The notes under the pieces: generated by a model
What the model saw: only the letters and a program-made list of their open reading frames with translations
The model's database searches: none
What the model was told of the DNA's origin: nothing
In this document: positions 12,305-22,368 of the stretch, one piece after another
Numbering within the stretch: position 1 is the stretch's first letter
How the letters are laid out: every line of letters starts with the position of its first letter
Assembly (NCBI GenBank): GCA_035610835.1
Contig: JAYJML010000096.1
Span: 1-64,000 of the forward strand
Reading direction: 5' to 3'
From: Ophiura sarsii
Taxonomy: Eukaryota; Echinodermata; Ophiuroidea; Amphilepidida; Ophiuridae
Length of the DNA: 64,000 nucleotides
Made by a program: the position numbers and the translations under genes

Positions 12305-13358
12305 AATCAAACTACAAAAGTTCTACCTCCACACACATAACATCGCTAATATGAATATCAGCACCACTACATTTGTCATGATTATAAATCTGAATCATAG
12401 CTGCACATTTATAACAAATGCTAATTGATACCTCTTTCACTTTTGTCATGATGCAATCAAAGCCAGAGAGAAATTTTGAACAGACACAGACAATTACCCC
12501 AAACATAAATACATGTTTTTTCGTTTTCTCTCCGTATCGTATGCTCAGGTATAATCACCCGATTTAAAAACTGATAATACAAAACAATACATGATTTCTG
12601 AATATAACTTTATACTATCATGTATAAATCAGATTGAAGGCAATATGAACCTTTTTAGCTTGAAAATATTATAGTATCAACTCAAATGAAATGACACGCA
12701 TTTATTTAGCATACTAAAAAACAAATATTCAGTCAAAAGTTCGTTGGTACATAAAAAGCCCGATTGCTGCCTCCAATGTTAACTTCACTATTTTTCCTTA
12801 TATGCTAGAATATTTATTTATATTTAGAATAGATAATCAGGTAGACAATGATAGAAAATATTTATTTTCGAGAAACTTGAAATATATCCATTTATTCCTG
12901 TATAATGAAGACCTCTTAGTTCCTATTACAAGCAAATATGACTTTTGCAGTGATTCTCTAGGGTAGGGTTACACTTGATGCTTGTCCTGGTCTGGTTCTG
13001 GCTAAATAGAAGGCATTTTCCACCAAGAAATCATTCGCTTGTATTGTTTAAATCCTGTTCAAGAGATATTTGGAACTTACCATGATGATGATTGTAATTG
13101 ACCAATAGGTACATTTTGTTTTTAGAATTGGCCAATACATGGCACTTAAGAAACATTTGGCTGTTTTTGACCTGTTTCCGTCACACTAAATGGAAGTTTA
13201 GTTTTTACTGCATATCCCAAAAAGTACAATGAGTATTCAGACCGATCTACTATGATTTTATAGATGACATTTAAAACTTCAATCATCCAAAATGTCAACA
13301 ATTGGCTTGTATAATCGCAAATTTGTGAAGTAAGAGGTAACACTTACTGAATAATCCT
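12305..13358. mobile_element. MITE related to 16269-16857, with about 450-bp insertion
   Basis: 12318-12520 and about 12970-13358 match the element at 16269-16857 block by block (for example AACATCGCTAATATGAATAT, TTGTCCTGGTCTGGTTCTGG, AAACATTTGGCTGTTTTT and GGTAACACTTACTGAATAAT). The middle part, about 12520-12970, has no counterpart there and is either an insertion here or a deletion in the other copy. The terminal CGAGGGTC end is degraded on the left. Confidence 0.55.
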
Positions 13359-14042
13359 CAAAGATAGTATTTATATGAATAATTTCAAAACAATTTAACT
13401 CCAATTCCATTACAATATCCTTCATTCTTCCCAAATAATACTATGACACCAACCAAATCTATTCACTAACAGGGCCAAGTCAGGTTTTGTTCAAAATCTC
13501 AAACCATAAACCCAAAAACCGCGAAAGCCGAGAACCGCGAAAGCCGAGAACCGCTCTAGTTTTATAGATTGTTTTATATTCTATAAGTTTCTGTTTCAAC
13601 AAACGTGTCAACTATTACATAACAATTGTAATCACGAATCGATTGTACTTGCCCTAAATCATCGGTTTTACATACATGACTATAACAACAGAATTATTCA
13701 ACCGATGATAGCAAAATTATACATTTTTGGAAAGCTCTCAAATAGGGGAATTCAAAAATCCCGCTTAAATCAGGATAGGGTGAAAAGTTAAAAAAAATAT
13801 ATGTGAAAACTCTAATAAATATAAAATTTAAACGTTTGCGCTCATTTACTTCTCGATATAGTATATTTCAACAAGTTACCCTTGACAACCATTATGTTCT
13901 GATGGGTAAATTGCGTGAGGAACTGATATGCACAGTAAAATGATGATTAGGATAGGAATTTTAAAAAAAATTGAGCTTTAATCAAAATATGAAAAAAGTC
14001 GATAATCTTTGAACATTCTTAATCACAAGATGTTATTATTTA
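13359..14042. other. Non-coding stretch with a short GCGAAAGCC repeat
   Basis: No coding sequence was recognised. At 13517-13556 AACCGCGAAAGCCGAG is repeated, and a related sequence in the opposite orientation occurs at about 59523-59600 (AGCGGTTCGCGG, TTTCGCGGTT). Confidence 0.35.
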
Positions 14043-14411
14043 AGGCATATTATGTGATCTTTTCCAGAGAGCGCCCTTTATTCATGATTTTTTTTAGAAA
14101 GTAGATTTTCTTGCAGATTTACATTTCTGATCATAAATCGTACATACATTTCAAGTTACAGAGCGATACGATTCCTTATTACCTCAAAATCATGGTTTTA
14201 GAGTGAATTTAGAGTGAAAATATAAACTGTCTTGTTAACCCGGCAGTTTATTTTTACTCTAAAACCATGATTTTGAGGTAATTAAGAATCGTATTGCCCT
14301 GTAATTTGGCATGTACGATTTATGATCAGAAATGTAAATATGCAAGAAAATCTGCTTTCAATTTTTTTTCGATATTGAGGTCGTTTCCTGGAAAGATCAC
14401 ATAATATACCT
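14043..14411. mobile_element. Palindromic MITE copy, TIR AGGCATATTATGTGATC
   Basis: The 369-bp element is almost entirely an inverted repeat: arms of about 170 bp, with a centre containing TTAACCCGGCAGTTTA. TTA flanks both sides (14040-14042 and 14412-14414). A paralogous sequence without the insertion exists at about 46740-46800, which shows the insertion cleanly. It belongs to the family of 11663-11847 and is consistent with, though not proof of, a PIF/Harbinger origin. Confidence 0.7.
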
Positions 14412-14414
14412 TTA

Positions 14415-14595
14415 AGTCCTATGCAAATTCCAATCGCATATTTGGATTCCTTGTGAGATTACCGTTCAGAAAATATATACATTTTCTGGGGTAGAACAAG
14501 TAGTTATTGCGATATGCTAATTCGAATCTCAGATGGTGTAAAATGTAAAAATCTGGACATGCAACGGGAAGGGTGGCGAGTTTAAAACACATGGC
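14415..14595 (+). repeat. Dispersed direct repeat, copy 1
   Basis: About 180 bp containing TTATTGCGATATGCTAATTC and AATCTGGACATGCAACGG recurs in the same orientation at about 46775-46951. The similarity extends upstream of the MITE (AACATTCTTAATCACAAGAT versus AACATTCTTAATCACAACAT). The class is unknown. Confidence 0.65.
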
Positions 14596-14979
14596 CATAA
14601 ATAAAATGAATGAACAAATGGTTTATAACATCCTTTCTTTTAAACCAAAATAGCACGCTAATCAAGTCAAAGGCAAAGAAAATATTAAAGGAATTTGGTT
14701 TCAAATTTGTATAGCTCACCACAGCAATCTAGTTTGTTCATATCTCATGATATAAACTTTTCTACAGGGTAACGACAATGTGTAAAAAGCTCATGAGCCA
14801 ATTGTAATGTCACTAAGGTTCAAATTACCTTAGGAGCACCCCGAGGAAACAGTACACATCAGATTATAGCTACAACATGAAAAATGTGACAATCAGTTTT
14901 AATAACCCTCCCATTCATGTTAACTGTAACGGTATCAATACAGAGTTTATGAATCGAGTGGATCAATACTCTGGTACTT

Positions 14980-15242
14980 ACCCCCCCCCCCCCCCCTCCT
15001 TCTCCTCGTCCTCCTTTTTCTTTTCTTTTTTACTCTTTTGGTGGGGGGAGGGGGGGGGGGGGGGTGGGGCATGGCCTGAAGCTCTCCCTGGATACGCCAC
15101 GAAAATATATTTATTGGCAATGAAGAGTTGGCTTTCGAGGGGGCCACATCCCCCTCGAACTCCCCTATCCGCGCTAGCGCTTTGGTTACACTTTTGTCAA
15201 TTTTCAAATAATGGACCCAAGACATTTCTGGATCCGCCCCTG
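14980..15242. mobile_element. hAT-like right terminus with poly-C/poly-G tracts
   Basis: The sequence ends in GGATCCGCCCCTG (complement CAGGGGCGGATCC), a typical hAT terminus. It contains a 17-base C run, a long G run, and CGCGCTAGCGC, like the elements at 1900-3154 and 34853. No matching left end or 8-bp duplication was found, so this is probably a truncated or rearranged copy. Confidence 0.4.
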
Positions 15243-15993
15243 TGGACTGTAGACATCATAATCGCTCAAATACATGTATAATTTATCATATTAAGTGAGC
15301 GCTAACAATTTCGGAGATCGATAGTATTTTATAAAAATCGTGGAATAAACTGAAATGCTCGAATTACAGTAAGTTGTTTAAGTGCCCAATGGAGCTAGTC
15401 AAAAGGAACCATATACAACTTTAGTTTGGGAAGTTGATTAGTGCTACTCCATCAGATACAAATTATGTACAAATTTGTTGAGATGTTGTATATGAAATGC
15501 ACATTTCATTTATAAAAATGGATGGTTCAAACTGAATAAACTTGATGTTTATTTCAGTTTTGTTAAATAACGTTCGTAAATTGATTTACTTGGCATGCTT
15601 GGTGAGAGTCCTGAATTCCCCAATGTTTTATGAAGGAGTACCAATAGGCCTATTGGCTCAGGGGAAAAGAAAGTCGGGAAGAAAGTTCTTCAATTATGTA
15701 ATATGGCCCTGTCACACATACGGCGATCAGACCAGCGACTGAACTGCGCTCAAAAATATGTATAATACGCAGTGAGAGCGCGGAAAACTGTCCGAAATTG
15801 TCCATTTTTAAGTCAAGGTCGCTAAAACCCTTTCACATTCTGCTGCGATCAGGTCGGCGCTTAGATTACGCTTAAAAATTATAAAAACTCCAAGCTAAAC
15901 GCATCAAGATCTCTACGAACCCCTTGGTGACGCAGTGGGAACTGGCTGGGACGTGAGTGGGTCGTGATAGCGTCCCCATGGTCGCCCTTAAGT

Positions 15994-16047
15994 GCCAGTG
16001 TACTACGCTTGTTTTGTGCATGCTCAAAACAAGCGTAGTACACTGGC
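15994..16047. repeat. Perfect hairpin, 24-bp stem
   Basis: GCCAGTGTACTACGCTTG begins the left arm and its complement closes the right arm, with a loop of about 8 bases including TGCATGCT. It lies in the left subterminal region of the 15707-17979 element. Confidence 0.7.
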
Positions 16048-16268
16048 GCTTTCAGAGCGCTGTCCTTTCCTGTCATCCTGTAGTTGTTCACTCGCCAAAC
16101 TCCAAGCACATACTGAGACATGACTGAGAATCCTTTAGACAAAGACATGCATGGATGGAGTCACTTGGATTATTAGTTTAACAGGTGTTTGGTATTGTAC
16201 TTGGGGCAATGATTTGAATAATATTAACCTGTTTTGACAAATTGAATATCAAAACTTCATTAATAATA

Positions 16269-16857
16269 CGAGGGTCATTCAATGAGTTATACCTCATCAT
16301 TCATAGCATCGTTAATATGAATGGCAGCTGCTTCATGACTTTTGTCATGAGTATAATCATAGCTACACATTTATAGTAAATGATAATTGGTATCTCTCTC
16401 ACTTTTATAATAATGCGATCAAAACCAGAGAGAGATTTTGGACAACAGACACGGAAAATTATCCTAAAGATAAATATGTGTTTTGTTCTTATCATGTCCT
16501 GGTCTGGTTCTGCATTATTAGAGGGCATTCCCCATACTATTACATATACATAGGGTAAATCAATTAATGTTATTGTTTATAAGAGATATCTGTAATTTAG
16601 AACGGTTATAATCTACCGATTAGAATTGGCCAAAAGTAGCTCTTATGAAACATTTGGCTGTTTTTTAATCGTTTCTGTCGCACTACTTGGACCTTTGGTT
16701 TGTACTGCATCTCCAGAAAAGTACAACCAGTACTCAGAACAATCTGCTATGAATTTGTAGCTGAGATTCAAAACTACAATTGTGGAATATTTCATACAAC
16801 TGGCTTATACAAAAGCAAAGTTATGAGGTATGGGGTAGAACTTATTGAATGACCCTA
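16269..16857. mobile_element. Mariner-like MITE nested in the 15707-17979 element
   Basis: Ends CGAGGGTCATTCAATGAGTT and the complement of AGGGTCATTCAATAAGTTCT, preceded by TA. The terminal motif matches the larger mariner-like MITEs in this window (CGAGGGTCGTTCAATAAATA), but the interior is different. A longer relative lies at 12305-13358. It has no coding capacity. Confidence 0.6.
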
Positions 16858-17068
16858 TCATTTTAATCAGATTCAACAATGTTATTGATGCACCTGTTTA
16901 AAATTCCCGCCAATTGACACTATTTCTATGGCTATAAAAGTGGGATTATCGCATTACGCTAAGCTAGGATAATACTCTCTAAATAGGATTTACATAACAA
17001 GCAATGTGATTAGAGCTTTAAACATTTGTCATTGTTATTCCTTCTGTAGAGCTACTACAAGGAGTATA

Positions 17069-17643
17069 CAGTCCTCAAAATAAGTAACTGACCAGGTAAT
17101 ACATTAATATGCTCTCAACTTTAACACAATAATAGCTCCGACGTAAAATTATTCAATTATAAAGTGGTATGGACATTTCTTTCCTTTAATTTGTGATATT
17201 ACACGTGAAGATTGAATGAATATGTTAATATTCATTCAATCTTCACGTTTTGTTATTTGCCTTAAGCCAAAACAAAGTCCGTTTTTCATTTTAACATTTT
17301 GTTCGCCTACACGCAGCCTTGGACTACATGTAGCAACAGGCAGATTATTGATTAACTGGTAGCGACTCATGGGTCGATAGTAATAAGATGAGGGATCAAT
17401 GCAGCCTATACACATACCTGTCACACTGTCCCTCGTGTTCAAATCCCAAGTGTGAAAATGTAAACTTCACAATGTTGCATTCTTAATTATTAACCGACAG
17501 TCGTGAACAATATCTCTCGAATTAAAGAGAAGTATTTTCTTCACTAGGCCTACTTCATAATTTAATATGTTTACGTAGGAGCTATAGTGTTTGAGTTAAG
17601 ACTATATCTATAACCTATAGACAGTTACTTATTTTGAGGACTG
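17069..17643. mobile_element. MITE with TIR CAGTCCTCAAAATAAGTAAC
   Basis: The 575-bp element has inverted ends CAGTCCTCAAAATAAGTAACTG and its complement, with TA on each side (17067-17068 and 17644-17645), as for Tc1/mariner. Near its centre, 17204-17247 is a near-perfect palindrome (CGTGAAGATTGAATGAATAT and complement). It is nested in the 15707-17979 element. Confidence 0.7.
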
Positions 17644-18744
17644 TATAATTTCTACTATTTCAATGTTTGAATTTATACCCTTCGTGCACTTGCTCTGTAC
17701 TCTCCGCGCTGGCGCAGAGAACGTTATGAAAACGTGTTGAGAAGGTGTAGCATCGCAGACAGCGACTTATAAGCGCAATACAAGCGCTGGCTTGATCGCA
17801 GCAGAGCGTAAACAAGCGCGGCGCTTTGTATGGCGCTCATGGGAACCCTACACCGCTCTAGATGGTGTCCACTGCGTTCCCAATCGGTTCTTGGTGACCT
17901 TAATGCGTTTTGCATGGCGTTTTGATCTTTTTTCAGCGCAACAAGAGCGCAAGGCCTGATCGCCGTATGTGTGACAGGGGTGTAAGGTGTAGGTGCATTG
18001 AAACTAAAATTACTCTACCGCTCACTCACTCTCAGTGCCCCTTTATTAAAAGTAAAAGTTAAACGCACGTTTAACTTTCAAACTTAAATACGGCCCATAA
18101 AAATCCGACTAATATAATTGTGTTCATTTATTCTATTGAAAATAATTATTAAATTAATTAAAAGTATTACTCTTAATAAAAGTCTTATTATAACCATGGA
18201 CTTATCCATGTTTAACATATTCAGTGTCACGATATTTCAACATCAACATGATCAATGCACCAATTGAAAACACCTACTTAAAAGGTGGCCACAATGTACA
18301 CTATTATGTTTCAAATATTAAGAATACGCATTTTACGTATTTTTAGCCAGCCACGGGTCGTCACCGTATGTCGTCATTATTGAATGAGCACGTACTGCTG
18401 TTTTATTTAATGTTAAGATAAATTCTTCTAACAAAGCTAACACTTTATGATAAAACGGTGAGTTACAAAAAAAGACACTATTTTTTCGAATTTTACGGTC
18501 GGCCGCTGCAACACAAGATTTGTTTGGCCTAATAATAATAATGCTTCGTGATAGTTGGTAAACATTGACTTTAAACAAGTATAATTGACCTCACACAGAG
18601 GTGTGAAAACTCTATTGCTCGATTACGTAATACGTCTTCAGCCAATATGACACACAACACTCTCGAATTTCACCGCCAAGTTCATACATTGCCTGTTACT
18701 CTCTAAGTAAACGTACAACCATTGCATTCGTGAGCAAGTAATAG

Positions 18745-19160
18745 TGTATCCGGGGCGCGGTACCGGGATTAATATAGGTTACACCCCCTGTCTTTAGAGT
18801 AATTGGGTCTGCGCGAATTCTCAGTTTCAAGGTTGATGCCTGTTCATGATGACCTCGAAACTAAGAGCCAAAGTTCACCTTCGACATACCTTAACGCATG
18901 AACAGCGACGTGTAACAGAGGGAGGAGATTCAAATGTGTTTCCAACATTTTTTGAGTAAGTCCCAACCCGACAAACTATAGGGATTAACAGCTTTGTCAT
19001 AATCGCGTGTTTCCAATAAGTTCTCTCTCGATCTACCGTAACACACTTGATAATGTAATGATAGTAACATTAGTACAGGTGAGCGCGTATGTTGGGACTT
19101 TTTCCCGGCATGAGCTGCTCAACGAACTTATTACTGGGTGGACCCAGTAATTAATGACCC
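18745..19160 (-). repeat. Inverted copy of the 7385-7915 repeat
   Basis: On the minus strand it reads like 7385-7915: ACGTCGCTGTTCATGCGTTA, AGGTGAACTTTGGCTCTTAG, TCATCATGAACAGGCATCAA, and so on, ending in the ATTAATCCCGGTACC region. It has one copy of the 133-bp unit rather than two. The two copies sit about 11 kb apart in opposite orientation. Confidence 0.6.
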
Positions 19161-20680
19161 AAACTCGTGGAAATGATTAAGTATTACTATGTATCCAAAC
19201 CAGACTTGCAAACTAAAGGTAAAGATGTGCTCAAAACAATGGTCTGAGCAGATAATTCAATATCCCGTAGTATTTAAAATATTTTCCTCCAAAAATTTTC
19301 GTATATTTTTAAAAACCACAAATGGTGTTTTTGTATTTCATGAATTAAACATGCAATAAACACTATAATCACAGAGAAAGATGTTTATGGTTAGCCACAC
19401 AAATCTGTCAAGCCATTCGTTAACATGTTTGCTGTGTAATTAATTTATGCGCATAATTAATAAATTAATTAGGCGTTAAATGGAATAATTTTGAACCACT
19501 TTTTGTATGCCCGATTAAGTTATGTAAGGTTTCAAATTAATCCTTAAATTATGCTTAATAAAATGGTAAAGCTACATTTCTCAATTTCGTTTGTCTTTTC
19601 CTGTAATATTAATCCAAACTTTAGATACATAAACTGTGCAACTTTTCTTACAATAACAATGTATTTCATGCAACTGTACAACTGTGCACAGACTTGAAAA
19701 AAGTCTATAAATATTTGTCCAGCCATATCCATGCACGCAAAAAATAGAAGCAATCTTCAAGGACATGCTCACGCTTAGGGACCAATGCTTTAAAATCCGC
19801 GCTAAAAGAAAAGCCATTCAGCAGTGTGCAGTGTCTAGTAGTTGCAATTCCTATTTAATTTCATCTAACCAGGGTCATTTATTTGTATGTATGTGATCAA
19901 ACAAAAGGAGTCAGATGTCGAGCATGGTCAAATTTTTATACTAAGATATACTAAGATATACTATATTATAGATATATATACTATATTATAGTATTTCTTA
20001 AAGAATATAACACAACCTTCCTTGCGCCTTTGATCTGTCTGCTTCACTAATGCAGCCATCGAGAGTACTACAATAGTTATATTGTTAACGCCAGATAAGT
20101 AGAGAGGTTTCTAGTTAATCACCGATCTTTTTCCGATGCTTTTAACAATAGAACGAAATACCGTTGGAATATCGTTGTAAAATCGCTAGAAAAATGCTTT
20201 AAAATCACTGTAGAGTTTGGATATCGCCCCTTACACACTACAAACTAATACATAAGAGTAACCAAATACTATAACAGAATTATGAGTTTAATATGACAAA
20301 CAAAACAAAAATAGACAAACGTCAAATAGAAAAGGTAGCAAGCAACATGATTTTTGTATTGTTTTATGTTAGTTTTGTTTGAAGTTAATTAACATAACTT
20401 TGGCATTTGCTTAAACAAAGTAACAGTATTGTACACAATTTCAAATTACCCATTTCTATACTGATCATGATGGAAGGTTTAACTGATGAAAGAAGAGATT
20501 CGAAAATATTTAAAGTATACGGTATACAATATTTTTCTACATAATTATTTATAGGTCTATTAATTTATTTTATGACTACGATATTTTTGTATTAGCTTAA
20601 CAATAATAATAGTAATGACACTAATATATTAATATACCTTGAGCTCAAAAAGTACAAACATGTATTCATACTAGGGAATT
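19161..20680. other. AT-rich non-coding stretch
   Basis: No gene was recognised. It includes a TATA-rich micro-repeat at about 19940-19995 (ACTAAGATATACTAAGATAT). Confidence 0.35.
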
Positions 20681-20820
20681 GTACTGTTGGTCGGGCCAGG
20701 GTAACTTTGTTCATACCAGGTGCATTGCATTGTACTGTTGGTATGGCCAGGGTAACCTTATTCATACCAGGTGCATTGTACTTTTGGTGAGGCTAGGATA
20801 ACTTTATTCATACCAGGTGC
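20681..20820 (+). repeat. Three tandem copies of a 46-51-bp unit
   Basis: GTACTGTTGGTC...CCAGGGTAAC...TTCATACCAGGTGCATT repeats at 20681, 20732 and 20778 with minor length differences. There is no coding potential. Confidence 0.7.
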
Positions 20821-21176
20821 TGAACTAGAAGTACCAGAATGCCTTGTATGTATTTCGATCGCGTTGATCCTAAGTTTGAAAAATAAAATAAAACGAACAA
20901 AATAGAGAAAAAGAAAATATGCGACAATGGTTAATATCTACTGAAAGTCGAAAACTCTTGAATCGTTGTTCAGAGTGTCCCAAAAAGCCGGCCTCAACGA
21001 ATGTGTTTATAATATAAGTACGCGTTTTAAGTAAACCAAAGCGAGAATGGGCCTGGCGCTTAGGGCACCCAGACTGAAATCACCAGTTACACTATCAAAA
21101 TACACATGTCATTTCAAGTTTTCAGTATCCGTATACTGTTTCTGTATTCCCTTGTCCTATTCTTAATGCTAATCTG

Positions 21177-21637
21177 TTTCGCTCATTATCAGTAATAAGG
21201 AAGCTCTGAAGAACAGCGGTTATGATCACCAGCTCAAGTTCAACTCCGAGATCCGAAAAATAGAAACACTCAGAAAAAGAAACATCGTATGGTTCAATCC
21301 ACCATACAAAGCCAGCGTTGTCACTATTACACAGTGGGCACACATTCCTGCACCTGATCGATGAATCCAAAAGACCATGTGCTCAGAACTATCTTTAATA
21401 GGAACACCTTGAAACTCAGTTATAGTTGTATGCCTAGCATGAAAAGCGTTATTGACTCTCGCAACAAAATCAGTGCTGCGCAAAAGTGACAAAGCCAAAG
21501 CAAAATAATGCAACTGCCGAAAGCAAGATGAGTGCCCGCTAGATGGAAAATGCCTCGTCGAAGGGTTAATATACCAAGCCACCTTAACCAGAGCGAACAA
21601 CACGAACCAAGAAACATATGGGCGATTCCACGGTAAC
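21177..21637 (+). pseudogene. Penelope-like retroelement fragment (region before GIY-YIG domain)
   Basis: Three frames on the + strand encode pieces of one protein: YDHQLKFNSEIRKIETL and RKRNIVWFNPPYKASV, then [16 protein letters not shown], then NCRKQDECPLDGKCL and EGLIYQATLTRANNTN, stopping just before the expected GIY-YIG core. This order is characteristic of the linker and start of the GIY-YIG endonuclease region in Penelope-like elements. Stops at about 21360 and 21490 and frameshifts show it is dead. The 137-codon open frame on the opposite strand is a shadow. The reverse transcriptase half was not found upstream. Confidence 0.65.
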
Positions 21638-22368
21638 ACGCGTTACATTTTAGTGCACCATTCTTTATTCTCCACTCTATAACTGTAAAAGTAATTTGAA
21701 TGAAGTTTTCATATTTTGTATTGTAATACCCAAGACTTAAGGCTAGATCCTCATACTAACACCAATAGTGAAATATTAGCTCATGTTAATGTAAGACCGC
21801 TCTGAATATCGGTAACACGCGTTACGAAAAAAGACGCACTAAAAAAATCCCAACTTTGTTTTGCTTGTGTATTTAAACTAACCAACCTACAATCAATTGG
21901 TCACTGCTGTAAGCAAGTACCTTTCTAAGGTTTATAAAACTAGAACAATAACAAGAATTGAAGTTCTCACTTTTTTGTAAATTGCAAAATATTCGGTAAC
22001 ACTTGTTACGGTAACACGCGTTACAATTTGTCCAGCCATAATTTACTAGCATTAGGTTCTTTATTTAATTTCTAAATTAAAATTAATTTTGACTTTGGCA
22101 ATTGAACTAACATATTAACCATAAATAGTGATAAATAACACTAAAACAATTGAGGTTTTAGCACGTTTTCCTGAATATGAGATTGGTATCACGCGTTACG
22201 ACATCTTGATGGCTTATTGTGGAGTGGTGGTTATGAATTTATATAATTGTTTACTATTTTTAATTAGGGCCTAACTAGTAGAATTAAAATTATAAGTGGC
22301 ATAGATTAAAACCAAATCAATTAAGGAAACATTTTCAAAAAAGTGTTGCTCCGGTAACACGTGTTACC
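21632..22368. repeat. Spaced palindromic motif GGTAACACGCGTTAC, six copies
   Basis: Copies start at 21632, 21811, 21995 (ACTTG centre), 22010, 22185 (one change) and 22353 (GGTAACACGTGTTACC, a perfect palindrome). The DNA between them is not obviously repeated, so only the 15-bp motif is conserved, at intervals of about 179, 184, 175 and 168 bp with one tandem pair. It follows directly on the Penelope-like fragment. Confidence 0.7.

Larger units (their letters stand above)
15707..17979. mobile_element. Inverted-repeat element with TIR CCCTGTCACACATACGGCGA
   Basis: The left end CCCTGTCACACATACGGCGATCAG and the right end CTGATCGCCGTATGTGTGACAGGG are exact complements over more than 20 bases. 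The inner flanks are rich in GCGCTC/GAGCGC near both ends. It spans 2273 bp but holds two smaller elements (16269-16857 and 17069-17643), so the original was about 1.1 kb. No transposase frame is present and the superfamily was not recognised. An internal hairpin sits at 15994-16047. Confidence 0.7.

Noticed and set aside
14877..15281. 134-codon Pro/Ser/Phe/Gly-rich frame and its antisense
   Set aside because: Driven by poly-C, CTT and poly-G runs in a hAT-like fragment; no domain.
21226..21639. 137-codon minus-strand frame
   Set aside because: Antisense of the Penelope-like fragment, whose + strand frames carry recognisable motifs.
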